64,000 nt of DNA from Diaporthe sp. PMI_573 (Eukaryota > Ascomycota > Sordariomycetes > Diaporthales > Diaporthaceae). Every line of letters starts with the position of its first letter. Within the stretch, counting starts at the first letter, position 1. Positions 44,201 to 55,780 of this stretch are shown here, piece by piece. The notes beneath the pieces are model-generated. The model worked only from the letters and a program-made list of their open reading frames with translations, had not been told where the DNA came from and made no database searches. The translations under genes were made by a program, and so were the position numbers. The DNA lies in contig JAJTUP010000102.1 in NCBI GenBank assembly GCA_021399435.1, positions 124,001 to 188,000 of the forward strand, read 5' to 3'.

Positions 44201-46707
44201 TGCGCTTTGAAGTCCATAAAGCAGCGCAAATGCCCTACGAATTGTAGCTGACTCGGAGTAGATCTACCCATCGACTGCGAATTATGGAGAGAATTGTCTC
44301 TCTAGCCTGCGTTATCTTCCTGCTCCCTCTCTTCATACGCGTTGTTCAAGATGAGATATTCGGCGTCGATTATCCCTTACTGCGCGTCATGTGCGAAAAG
44401 ATTGATACTGCACGATGTTCTACCTGTCGGGGGCCATATAAGGTACTGGTCTGCTTGTGGCATATGGCAAGCTAATGTTTCTCATGGCTTTTTGGGAGAT
44501 GCCTTTTCGGTAAGCCTCAAACGTATACCCACGAGGTCGACTGGGGCCTGCATGATTTGTGCCCAAGAGACTAATAAGCTAGTGCGAGCAACTTGGGTGT
44601 GGAAACCCAACGGCGATGAAACCCTGATGACGGGACAGATGCAAAGGTAGTCCGAGACGACATTATTATCGACGTGATTCGGGTCACGATGCATTGACAT
44701 CAGACGCGTTCGAGATGGCAGGGCATCATGATAAATCAAACTTAGGGTCTATCTAGTTGAAAAATCTGAGGTGGTTTCACTTGTGGCAGGAGCTAGCCAT
44801 TCATCTCGCGATACCAATAAGGCTTATCTGTGATCCTTACAGTTGGATTCCTGAGAAGTCGCTGAATTCGAGGCCTTTTCCTCCTCACCTGGCCTGGTCT
44901 CCACCACTAGATCGTGGGCCTCTCCCGGCCCATTCAGCACCTGGCTGGTCAGGTTAGAAAATAAGAAAGAAGCAGGTGCAATGTCACGATCTGCTTCAAA
45001 GGGTTGCTAGAGTTTGTAAAAGTAGTAGCATAGCCACTACGGACCAAGTAGAGTACCGCATACCAAATTAACACAGGCCAGGTACTATTCTGTGAGGTCT
45101 CCCGCAGGAAGAGGGCCACGCTCATTGGGTACTCATGCTTTCAGCCTAAGCGATTCTGATCAGACAGGAAGCTGGAGTACCCACGAAACATCACGCAATA
45201 GAATTTTGGTCTTACTTTAATCGCTGGGTGACCGTCATTATACGCGGAAAGCGAGGCTCTTCACTTTCCATCATTTAAAAAGAAGCGTTCTCTCCTTCCC
45301 ACACGGCATTTCTCCCATCTATCCTCAGCATCTTTCCAGAGAAGTGTCCATTGAGTTCTGTTCAGGAAATGGTAAACACCAACAGTAACAATGGCATTCC
45401 TTAGTATCCTCATCCTGTATATCACCACTTTTCTGGCTACACTTCCAATGGCAAATCTCGCGTATGTTGTCGGAATGCTCCGGGCTCTGCAGAAGTTTGT
45501 CACAGCCTTTCATGATTTCTCTCCGCTTCATCCACTCAGGCGGTTCCCAGGTCCAAAATAATCAGTTGCCACTATATCCAATGAGGCTCTCTTCGAACTT
45601 CTGAAGGTGGGGCGTTTAACATGGGAAATCCGTGAGATCCATAGAGAAATACAGTACATACCTCTTTCCTTGCACTCTTTAATCATATCAAGCTGAATGA
45701 CTCTGACAGCTTCTATTGTCTCACCCTTAGGTCTTAGTCACATATGTTAGCATGAACGCCAAGTATATGACAAGTCTAGGAACGAAGTAATTGTGCTTTC
45801 ATCTTACATATTTCTATCTGTATATGTCGTGACACACAGAAGCTCGCTCCCATACTATTTTATTGTGGAACCAATTGCATGCAAATACGTGCCGGCAGTG
45901 AAATTTGGCCCGGTTCGACTTTGCGAGCATCACCTCAAATGTGGTATCTGCATGCCATTCCAGCTCGGCGAAGGCATAATAATCTTCACAGTCTCTCAGT
46001 AAACCCTACATCCGATAAGACATTGTAGCTATTTGCAGCATATCGTACTGTAGAATGCAACAGAATCTTTCTCTACATATCAAACATTAGCCTATGGTTA
46101 AACAGGTTCTATCACCCCAACCTGATGGGGAGCGTCATCATATTAGTCGTGCAGAACGTATTAATCGTGAATGGCAATCTCGCAAGATCGCTAATTCTGT
46201 TGTAGTAGACGACTCGTGCTAGTGTCTCGCTATACCAATCCAGAATGTTCCTGCCGTTTATTCTTCTGAGGTAGACCGCAGCGGGTTCGAATTAGACTCG
46301 GATTCGATCGAATATCGCCAGGGTAATAGTCCGTAATCTCTGCAGAAACGTGTGTGTAGTATTTACTGGCCTCTGTTCGCTGCTCAGAGAAGCATACAAG
46401 TTCACTAATACTTTGAGTGGGCGTAGATGCCGGGAAGTCGAAAGAGAACTGATTAGCTCATAAAGATAAACCCTGCGTATAAATCACAGCGATTTTCAGA
46501 CGACAGATTACACTGATAAGACTCGGTGTACATATAATACCTAGATCCTGTACTGAGCTGGCTGTGATCCGCAACTTGAAGGGTGCGTAGTCCGGTCTCG
46601 TATGGTTTCAGATCTATTGAATATAGATTTATTCTTTCTATCTATTCAGGTGAGCCAATTTCACTTCGCTCCAGAACTCTTTGCTACTTGTCACCCCAAC
46701 TTCCGAC
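41226..46707. other. 5.5-kb gene-poor region
   Basis: Short ORFs on both strands, none convincing. It holds palindromic copy B (43436-43458), a C-rich minisatellite of CGTCCC units near 43803-43840, and a short coding-like remnant near 46094-46220 without a family. No transposon ends were recognised. Confidence 0.45.
43436..43458. repeat. palindromic motif copy B
   Basis: Identical over 23 bases (29 with flanks) to copy A at 23711-23733; perfect 11-bp arms around a single T. Confidence 0.75.
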
Positions 46708-47905
46708 ATGGCTGAAGAATCTGCCCGAGCGAGAAAGGTCCGCTCTTTTCTCGATGAACAAGAGTTGACCCTCACGTTAAGAGACTCCGACGCGCTCAGG
46801 GATATCAGGGTGGAGAATTGCATCGGTTTCAGCCAGGTACCTGTTGGCCTTGCTCGGCCTCTGCGCCTCGTGGGTCCAGACAACATCGACAACCTCTTTA
46901 TGGATACTATTTTCGCGCCTCTCACAACATATGAGCCGACCCTTGTTGCCAGTTGCTCGCGACGCTGTAAAGCCTTTAACGCCTCCGGTGGCCTGAACTT
47001 CGAACTCCTCGGGAATGGTATGTCTCGAGCACCCGTCTTTGTCTTCGATCATCCCGAATATGCTGTTGCTTTTGCTCGTGCGATATCTGCTTTCCAATCA
47101 AGATCTGTCGAGTGGGCCGAGTCAACAAGCGAGCATGTACAGCTTCGATCGATCAAACCGACGGTTATCAGATCCCAAGTTCACCTATTCTGCACATACC
47201 ATTGCGGCAGCGCCACCGGGCAGAACATGGTTACCAAGCCACCAAGTATGCTTGTGATAGGCTCCGCGAGGAGTTCGAGATCAAGTTTTTTATTCGGGAC
47301 TTCTTAATCGAGGGCCAGCTGTTATCTGATACGAAGCCATCATGGGGAAACGTCAAAGTATCAAGAGGTGTCGAGGTCATTGTCTGGGGAACAATCACCA
47401 AACAAACCTGCCAGTCAGTTTTGGGATGCAGCACTGTTGCCTCTATTTCACACAACAGACCGTGAAAGAAGGAGTTATTTGAAACGGATAGTTTCGTTCC
47501 AACACCAATACCGCGAACATTCTGGCAGCCATGTTTACCGCTACTGGGCAGGATGTCGGAAGTGTCGCCGAGGTATCATGGAGTCACTTGACCTCAGAAC
47601 TGGACAGCGAGACGAAAGATGTAAGAATGACACTTTATTTTCCTTCTCTGCCTGTGGGAACCGTTGGGGGCGGGACTGGGTATGCAACTCAGCAGGAGGC
47701 GCTCAAGCTGGTTAAGTGTGTCGCGCCAGACATGAAGGGCCGCCTGGCGGGTATAATTGCCTAATTTGCGCTTGCCCTGGACGCGAGCACAAATGCCGCT
47801 GTGGAGAACGACACTTTTACAGAGAGCCATACGCGTCTGGCTGGGGGACAACGGCTTGAGAAGTTTGAGAACGCACAGAAGCCATTCGATGGAGAGCATC
47901 ATTAG
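46708..47905 (+). pseudogene. HMG-CoA reductase catalytic domain, frameshifted
   Basis: Three frames must be joined. Frame 1 (46708 to about 47237) has ENCIGFSQVPVGLARPLRLV, SCSRRCKAFNASGG, NGMSRAPVFVFDHPEYAVAF and GQNMVTK. Frame 2 (about 47238-47460) has YACDRLREEFEIKFFIRDFL, IEGQLLSDTKPSWGNVKVSR and GVEVIVWGTI. Frame 3 (about 47495-47905) has MFTATGQDVGSVAEVSWSHL, LYFPSLPVGTVGGGTGYATQ and MKGRLAGIIA, then TAA at 47762, then FALALDAS to a TAG at 47903. These are the substrate and NADPH motifs of class I HMG-CoA reductase, which makes mevalonate. The membrane domain is absent, as in soluble or truncated second copies. Two frame changes and a stop make it nonfunctional. Such extra copies can confer resistance to statin-like metabolites or boost terpenoid supply. 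Confidence 0.88.
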
Positions 47906-48543
47906 TGCTGTTGATATGTCGGATACGGAGAATCCAGGTGGAGAAAACAGATTAAAATGAGATCATCTTGCTTACAAAGACATATTCAGACACTTTCAAA
48001 TTTCTATGCGTCTAAGCCGAGCGGCAAAGATGGCTGACCACATTCATCATAGCGCCTGTACCATTAATCGTCTCTCCAGGGTCTTATGTTTAAGTGTTCT
48101 CCAGGTGGCCGTTGGAGATATCCGTTGGTAGGAGTTGCTGTATGAAAGCTATGCGGGCACTTTCTTTGCCCTATACCCAAAACCTTGCCGGACCCATGGC
48201 GCAGCACGATCCAAGGCGTCCTGTGGGCTGTAGATGTGTCATAAAATAGTCTAAGCTTCTTTAACGTTCTTCTATGGACTAGCCACGAGGTTAGATCCTG
48301 CCGTTTTCATTGAAGGTTGATCACTTAATACTGTACACCTCATACGGTCAACAAAAGTAACCCCTGGTGATTTTAATCGGCCACCATACCTGTGGGAATG
48401 TTATATTTCTCTTGACCAGACATATGGAGGGCGTTCGTGAACGTGCGGCGGCTGTGACGGGACTATAAAACGAATGATTTGCCCAACTTACATGACTACC
48501 GCTCCTAATTCTATTTGTGCTAAGTCCTCACTTCAGACTCAAG
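47906..48543. other. intergenic
   Basis: No gene recognised; promoter of the secreted-protein gene at the right end. Confidence 0.45.
48464..48470 (+). promoter_or_regulatory. TATA-like box
   Basis: TATAAAA, 80 nt upstream of the ATG at 48544; fits a core promoter. Confidence 0.45.
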
Positions 48544-48958
48544 ATGTTTGTCGCCGCCATCATCAAAGCTCTCCTTCTCACCCAGGTCCCCGTGCTGGCC
48601 AAACCTACTGGCACCGGTCAGGACGGCGCACCGGTCGCCGCAGTTGCGGACATTGTCCTCACACGACAGCTTCTGGTTCTCGACGGTGAGACCCCTTTGC
48701 TACGACGACAGGACAAAGAAGGTCTAAAGCAAGTACACAGAAAATCCCCAGCCCGACGAAGACGCCGACCTCATCAGGCTCAAAAGCGGAATGCAAGCCC
48801 GCCTATCTCCCTCAGCTCTCGATGAAGACGAATCAGGCAATTGGGACAACCCCGCTTTCCCATCTGGTCCGGCGGGAAACGACCTGGGACCACGAATCTT
48901 TCTCTCTGTTCCCACAGAGCCGGAGGGGGACTATGGGGAATCCAATTCGGTGCTTTGA
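48544..48958 (+). CDS. small acidic secreted protein (2 exons)
   Basis: Exons 48544-48685 and 48741-48958; 119 aa. The 55-nt intron (GTGAGA donor, ACACAG acceptor) converts a basic read-through frame into an acidic one (ENPQPDEDADLIRL), which supports the splice. Residues 1-18 (MFVAAIIKALLLTQVPVL) form a signal peptide, followed by AKPTGTGQDG. The mature protein is Asp/Glu/Pro/Gly-rich with no Cys. It lacks any recognised domain; a secreted effector-like or peptide precursor role is speculation. It lies between the HMGR pseudogene and the NRPS-like gene. Confidence 0.6.
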
Positions 48959-50218
48959 ATATGAATACTTTCTTTTCGACAAACGAGGCTGGCAAAAAGC
49001 TATATCAATCTGCTGGTAGTCCTGTCACTACTTTCCCTCGGGAGCACTGCCTCGAAGTTCAACCTTTTTCTCAAAGTGGCTGGACTATATGACTGGGGCT
49101 GGCTAGGATATCTGAGCTCTACAAAATTGAAAGCACAGGATTCAACTCCTGTCGCGCACTTACTGACCGACCAATTCCACGAGTTTCTCAAAATTGTTCA
49201 CTTCTCATTCCAAAATGCACCGAAACTTACAGACTGCTCTACAATATCCATCTCTTTTCAAGAGCGATTTGATAGCTGAAATGCGATTCCATCTATTCTT
49301 ATTTGATTGTTTTGTTTTGTTTTCTTTTTTCCCTTCGATCTTGTAAACATCGGTAACATAAATGAGGTAAATTTGCCGTGATGTGAATGGTCGGCCCAGG
49401 TGCCACCAGGACCGTCATTACCGAAATGACAGTACAGTTACCACCTTGTTTCGACGGAGCTGACATTGGGCCCTGAGACTCACAGGTATAGATACACACC
49501 GGTGCAGGTATTGCGGACATTGTACACGTCAGATGCGCCCCCAAGAACACAATGCTTCGGGTACGGCGCTTCGCTGTAAAAACCTATATAGCCTGTTTAG
49601 GCTCTCCCCATGGACAGCTCTAAGATCTATTAATTCTGAGCTTTCGAAATTTCGCCGGCACCAGTGGATTATTTGGCCACGGCGAGCTCTTTCTCGTGGA
49701 GCATACGCATGAAAGCACCGGCCAGAAAAACTTGGCCGGACACAACGCCACGTTTACAGATGGTATCCGATAGACACGGAGGATCATGGGGCCAACCTAC
49801 TCGTGCTTTTCATGGAACTTGGTCGACCATCATTGAGGAATAACAAGACAGACTTCTTAACTACAAATAATCTGCTACTCTACGCACGAGCGGCCTCTTC
49901 CCAATATCACTATCTTGCCGGATCCCTTGACAGGTTTTCTTAACTAGCCTTCCACCACTCTTGTAGAATCCGAGCATCGGTTTTTACACGCCGCTTTAAA
50001 AAAACGTCACAAACCCCATATCAATATCGTATCCTTTGGGGAACTCGGAAGAAAAGGCGGGTTGTCCCAGCTATTGAAAAGGACATCTCAGAAGGGGGTA
50101 CATGTTTGAATCAAGCCCATGTCGAGTTTTGATAGCGATACCGGGGCTTGGGTGTATTGTCACTCATTGAGTACCCAAGAGCCGTCACGCAGAGGGAGAA
50201 GGGACCCGAGAGAAATGC
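48959..50218. other. intergenic
   Basis: A T/TTG simple stretch near 49310-49330. No recognisable gene. Confidence 0.45.
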
Positions 50219-50476
50219 TCAAGACGCCGGAACGAGAGAGGTGTCCCTACTCCGACGGCTGCGCCGTCTGTCGTTGTCTCCGACACGATCTAGGTGATTT
50301 GAGCTCTTTCGAGTTCTTCTGCGAGGTTTTCTCGAGCGGTGTTTGCTTGAATTGTGTTCCACGGCCTTCAGACGCGATTTCGGCAGGGCCAGTTGGGAGA
50401 GCTCCCAGAGTGCCTTGACCCCCGTGACGAGGCTGGCAACGACCGCAACGGTGATGATCGGAGAATAAACGGACAT
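50219..50476 (-). CDS. small basic single-TM ORF (doubtful)
   Basis: 85 aa: a hydrophobic N-terminal segment (YSPIITVAVVASLVTGVKAL) then a strongly Arg/Lys/Ser-rich tail. A competing plus ORF covers the same bases (50119-50418) without a motif. The TM plus basic tail layout is compatible with a small membrane protein, but no family or splice evidence supports it. Confidence 0.3.
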   Translation of the reverse strand: MSVYSPIITVAVVASLVTGVKALWELSQLALPKSRLKAVEHNSSKHRSRKPRRRTRKSSNHLDRVGDNDRRRSRRSRDTSLVPAS

Positions 50477-51486
50477 CTTGGGTACTGTAGCAAAATAGTC
50501 ATAACACTAATTTCTATAGAATTCGGGAAAGCGGTCTAGTGAGAGGTCTCTTTTAGATTTATACAGTTCTGGTATCCAACCATCCTGGCTCCGGGAGATC
50601 TCGAGCCACGGAGTGCGTATGTCCTGCCAGCCAGGACCGCGGATGATAGATTGCCGTCCGCCTTGAGGACTGTTGGTAAAGGCTGGATTCCCGGTTCCCA
50701 GCGGCTACTAGTTAGCACTGGGCGCCAGGTTGGTGGCGCTATATTTAGTCATGCATAATCCCGATGAAAGCATGGGCCATTATTCTAGCTGCATGCAGGA
50801 CATTATTAACATAATAATCACATGTTACAGTACCAGAACTCTCTACAGGTGCTTTGTTAGCCCATGAGCAGTTAACTCTGCCATTCTCAGAGGCGCTGGT
50901 CTTTGATTCAATATCAGATCTCATACTGGCGATACCTGACTGAGCAGGCATGGTTTGCTGGAGCCCTCACCTGCTATTAGAGGCTTAATCAAGAGATTTG
51001 GCCTCCTTTGCTATCAAGACGAAACGATCAGTGGCTGTAGATTCCAAAATATTTCAAGCTTAATACCCTAGATCCAGCGCGATATCTTGCAGATCTCCAA
51101 GAAGTTGTCCAATTGTGTTCTTCAGCTTCATACAGTATCTCAAAGCATGTTCCTGGAGTGAATACCTTCTGCGCTTAGCTACTTGCCGATATCAACTAAT
51201 GGCAATTGCTAGGTGAGCTAGTGACGGAGATTCTAAGATATTGATGCTGCAGTCAAGGATATATAGTCACTGACCAATCCTGGGAGATTGATCTAACCAA
51301 TCTGCTTCTCACCAGGTACCGCTGATTGTGTTAGCAGCCAAGTTTGAATGATTTATATAAAGGGCGTAAGCTGCTGTCTTTGTGCAAGCGAATCTCTTTC
51401 CTTTATGCAAACGCGATTTTCTGCACAATCAACGAGTTGCCAAAATCCCTCGCCATTCCCTCCGCTTTGTCTTCTGTGATGCCAAC
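50477..51486. other. intergenic, upstream of the NRPS-like gene
   Basis: AT-rich, no gene recognised. A TATATAAAGG box lies at about 51354-51363. Confidence 0.45.
51354..51363 (+). promoter_or_regulatory. TATA-like box of the NRPS-like gene
   Basis: TATATAAAGG, about 130 nt upstream of the ATG at 51487. Confidence 0.4.
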
Positions 51487-54400
51487 ATGGTTGACGACGC
51501 ACACGGCCTCAAAGGTATGGCGTTCTGATTAAATGACCTTCTCCTAAACATACTCATGCTGAAATCCAGGCGACACAGAGCACATTTCGTCACTTTCAGT
51601 ATCTGATTGCGGGATGGGTCGCGAAATGGGCGGTGTCTCCACTGGCCAGGACGACGGATCTCCGCCCCAGGAGCCGCCGTTCCAGGCAGCCACCATCAGC
51701 CTAAAACAGCCCGGGGCCTCTGGGTCCATGCGGACGATCCTGGAGGTCATCGACCACAACGCCCGAGTCAATCCTGATGCTTGTTTCTGCGTCCAGGCTC
51801 ATGAGCCCACGCCCGGTCAGCCTCGAGATGCTACGCACGTCACTATGCGCCAATTGCGCGCTGCAATATGGCGGTGCACCAGACAACTGAGAGCCGGACT
51901 GATTGGCATACAATCCAAGGATGACAGCGCCAGCCCTGGCGGAGAAGCCTCCAAGACGGTTCCTGTTAGGCCTTATCCTGTGGCCCTGTTTATGCACAGC
52001 GGCATCAGCCTCCTAGTCTACCTGTTCTCTCTTATGGCCCTCGGCGTGCCGGTTGCGTTGGTATCGATTCGCCTGAGCCCGGTATCGATCCAACACCTCC
52101 TCACAGTCATGAAGGCGCAGGCTGTGGTAGCGTCACCGTTGCTGATCAGCAAGGTCGAGCGCGCCTTCGGGACGTCAAGCTTTGTGTACGGAATGGGCGC
52201 TACCAAGGTACTCGCCGCGGCCGGCTTTGAGAACTTCCTGCCACCTCAAGGAAATGACGATGCTATCCCGGTTGACATTGACATTGGCGAGCCGGGCCAT
52301 TATGTTAGCGAATCCGACCGCAATGTCCTCATCCTACACACATCTGGGACCACAGGCCTGCCGAGTCTAGTGTACCAGTCGCACAAGATGTTACTCGGAT
52401 ATGCTTCCTGCCACCGCCGGACAGGGACAGAGGATGTCCAGGGTCTGAACCTGTCAATGCTCCCGTTATACCATGTAGGTTCCTTACTGATCGCAAATCA
52501 CCCCGAACCTGGCGCTCGCTAAAAGGACGATGACAGGGTTTTGGACTGGTGGTTGCTTGCTTGGCGCTCGGCGTCGGCAAACCAGTCCTTTTGCCACCGC
52601 CGAACAGGATACCGACAGCCATTTCAACGATTGAGCTTGTCCGCAGCTTCGGGCCCAAGTCGCTGACAACGGTTCCAGTTATCCTAGAAGGCATTTCGAA
52701 GTTACCAGGAGGCGAAGGAGTCGCGCCACTCCTCGCTTTGCAGTATGTTGCCTACGGCGGCGGCCCTCTAGATCATGAAGTGGGAGACCACTTGAGCAAG
52801 CAGGGCATAAAACTACTCAGCCATTTCGGGTCGACTGAGACTGGTCCGTTAAGTCCTTTCATGGTTCCAACCAGCGGTCGCAGCTGGCGCTACTGGTCCC
52901 TGAGGGGTGACATCGACATCGAGGTCGAGGCGGTCGATTCTGGAGCTGAAAGGCCTCCTGGTGAGAAGCAGCTCTACAAGTTCTCTGTGACTCCGTTTGG
53001 CTGGGACAGGCCCTTCGCCCTCCAGGACTGGTTCGCAAAGGACGAATCCTCGGCGGTGTATGAGGCTGTGGCCAGGCAAGATGACCTCATTGTCCTCTCG
53101 AATGGGTACAAAGTCCAACCAATGATCCTCGAGTCGGCGATATGCAAAGTCGATCTCGTCGGCGCTGCATTGGTGTTTGGAGAAGGCAGATCGGAGCTCG
53201 GCGTGCTTGTCGAGCCGGCTCGGCCACCGGAGAACATCTCGGCTTTCAAGAGGGTGTTGTGGCCTGCCATACAAGATGCATGTCGCCAGATGGACGACCA
53301 TTCTCGGCTGTCCTCGTTGACGAGGATTGTGGTCCTGGGACCTGGCCAGAGCCTTCCAAGGTCTGACAAAGGCTCCGTGCTGAGGAAAGAGGCGTATCGC
53401 TGCTTCAAACAAGAGATCCAGAAGTCCTACAGCGACGCGCTCGACACCGAAGCTCAGCCTGTGTTCAAGCTCGGGGAAAGCTCACTAGAGAATACGCTGC
53501 GCGAGATCATTCGGTCAGAACTGGGGAACGGGTCACAGTTGAACCTGGACGATGACTTCGCGGGATGGGGCATCAATTCGATGCAAGCAGCGCTCATACG
53601 GAACTCCCTCATTAGGAGACTAAGAGGAAGCTCAGGTCTACTTCCAGCTAGCCAGATCACGACGGATTTGGTCTACAGAAACACGACTATCAAGGGCCTA
53701 GCCCGGGCCCTACGGACACAGCAGCAGGCTTCAGGCAGTTTCGATGAAGAGGATTTTAAGATAGAAGCATTTGTCCAGCGATTTGGTCTGTTGAGAGACA
53801 ACCGCGATCTTGTCATATTGCTCACCGGAAGCACAGGTAGCCTCGGCTCATGGGTCCTGTCGTACCTAGTAGCCCGACCCGAAGTTGCTCGCGTCATCTG
53901 TATTGTCCGCTCGAGACCCGGGCAGAGCGAACACTTGTTACTCAGGCAGACCGAAGCGGTAGAGCGCAGTGGGGCGACCATCTTGCCCCACCTCTGGTCC
54001 AAGATCGCACTAGTGGAGGCTCATCAGGAGGCTGGTCCAGTGGGCAAGAGACTTGGCCTGTCTGACGAAGACTACAAGACTCTCTGCAGCAGTGTCACGC
54101 ACATCCTGCACGCGGCTTGGCCTATGAATTTTCAAATGCCCCTGGAGTCGTTCGAAAGCCAGTTCGCATTACTCCAGGGCCTGCTCCAGCTGGCCAGAGA
54201 TATACACAGCACCCGACCGTCAATCAGACCGCGACTGCTGTTTACATCATCTGTCGCGGTCGTGGGCAACTACGAAGAAGTTCACGGAATCAGGACGGTG
54301 CCTGAGCAGAGGGTCACAGACAATCGGTGTTCCATCGACCTCGGATACAGCAGGGCCAAGCTAGTGTGTGAGCATATTCTCGCCAGCGCTGCGGATACCT

Positions 54401-55004
54401 GGCATTCGGAGATGGAAGTCAGCTGCGTCCGAGTCGGTCAGCTCTCGGGCGCCGAAACGAACGGATATTGGAACGAAAAAGAGCATTTCCCCCTGATGGT
54501 CAAATTATCGCAGACAATACACGCTTTCCCACGACTGCATGGGGTAAGATTCCTGCTTTCAGGCTGGTGACACAATTGTGCTAACATTGACTACATACTC
54601 TCTCCTGGTTGCCAGTCAACACGGCCGGTACCGTACTCTCCGAGATACTCTTATCAACAAGGCCGACCCAGTTGATCTACCACGTCGAGAACCCCGTGCG
54701 CCAGGAGTGGAAGACGGTCATGGGGGTGATTGCTACGGAGCTGGGCCAATCGTCAATTCTGGTCGACTTCGACGAATGGCTTGAGCTCGCGAGGCGCCAT
54801 GTTTCTGCGAGTAACAAGCCATCCGGGGATTCGCTGATGGACTTTTTCCAAAACCAATTCCAGCACATGGCGACTGGCGGAGTGGTACTGGATACCTCCG
54901 AGGCTCAACAGATATCTCCGACATTGAAGAAGACGGGCCAGGTTTCTGTAGAGACATTGGAGAAGTACGTGAGGGCTTGGAAGGCGACGGTCTCTCCGTA
55001 TTAG
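51487..55004 (+). CDS. NRPS-like adenylation-thiolation-reductase enzyme (4 exons; last intron lacks an AG where expected)
   Basis: Exons 51487-51514, 51570-52474, 52537-54543 and, by protein reading, 54597-55004; 1115 aa if joined. Introns 1 and 2 (55 and 62 nt) have normal sites. Adenylation domain: LHTSGTTGLPS (A3), HFGSTETGPLS (A5), DDLIVLSNGYKVQP. Thiolation site: DDDFAGWGINSMQAALIRNS, with the phosphopantetheine Ser in NSM where DSL is usual. Reductase: LLTGSTGSLGSWVLSYLVAR (NADP binding), YSRAKLVCEHIL (YxxxK), then TLSWLPVNTAGTVLSEILLS. Such enzymes reduce a carboxylic acid to an aldehyde or alcohol. Intron 3 starts GTAAGA with a GCTAAC branch, but the needed acceptor is CAT, not CAG (54594-54596). 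The next AG (54616) shifts the frame, truncating the reductase end. Confidence 0.9.
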
Positions 55005-55780
55005 GCGATCAGGTACCCTCGATTTCTACATTCACTCCTTACGTGGACAGCAAAAGTCACTGTTATTACTGGATTTCTTGACAGCTGATGGCCTGGGAGA
55101 AAGCACGACTCGCATTACTAACAAATCAACAGCGATAACATCACGACGATTGATACGGATACGGCCTTACTACGTTATTTGTCCGCTTGCAGAGTTGTCA
55201 GCTTTCTAATCAGGTTCGCTGCTCGCCGAGAGAATTATACGGGCAAGGGTTTGCTCTTTTGTCTCCATCACTGTGGTCAAGATGGGCACAGAACAAGGGG
55301 AACGGCCCCTAGCATTTTGAGAGATGAGCAGGCAGACGTGGGTTATACTGCATCACGTAGCAGAGCTTGCTACCTTATTGGCAGACAGCAAGACGATGAT
55401 AGCTCTGCTGGTTAGACTGAGTATGATCGCCCGTTTTCAAGGTGCTTTAGCGAAACGGAACGCCATTTTTGGGCCATATCAGATCTGAACGCTTCAGAAG
55501 AGGGAGCTATTTATGCCCATGTACAGTACGACCGAACATCTTGTTGCTCAAAACAACGTTCAGGCCCCTTCCAGGCCAAAAAGGGTCACACTGCAGAGAT
55601 TTATGAGAATGGAGTTACCTGATCTATTGAAAACGAGTTTGCTATGTAGGTAGAGACTGTGTGCAGAGAGAGACCACCAGGTCCTGCCTGTGTGCCTCGA
55701 TGCCTCGGGCGGCAACCGCGCCCATAGAAGGATCATCGAATTGGACTCCACTCTCGTCTTTCTAATCTACACCGCGTGTA
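55005..55780. other. intergenic between convergent genes
   Basis: No recognisable gene. Confidence 0.5.

Noticed and set aside
44284..44650. Short ORF with hydrophobic N-terminus
   Set aside because: Overlapping alternative frames, no conserved motif, and it lies in a gene-poor stretch.
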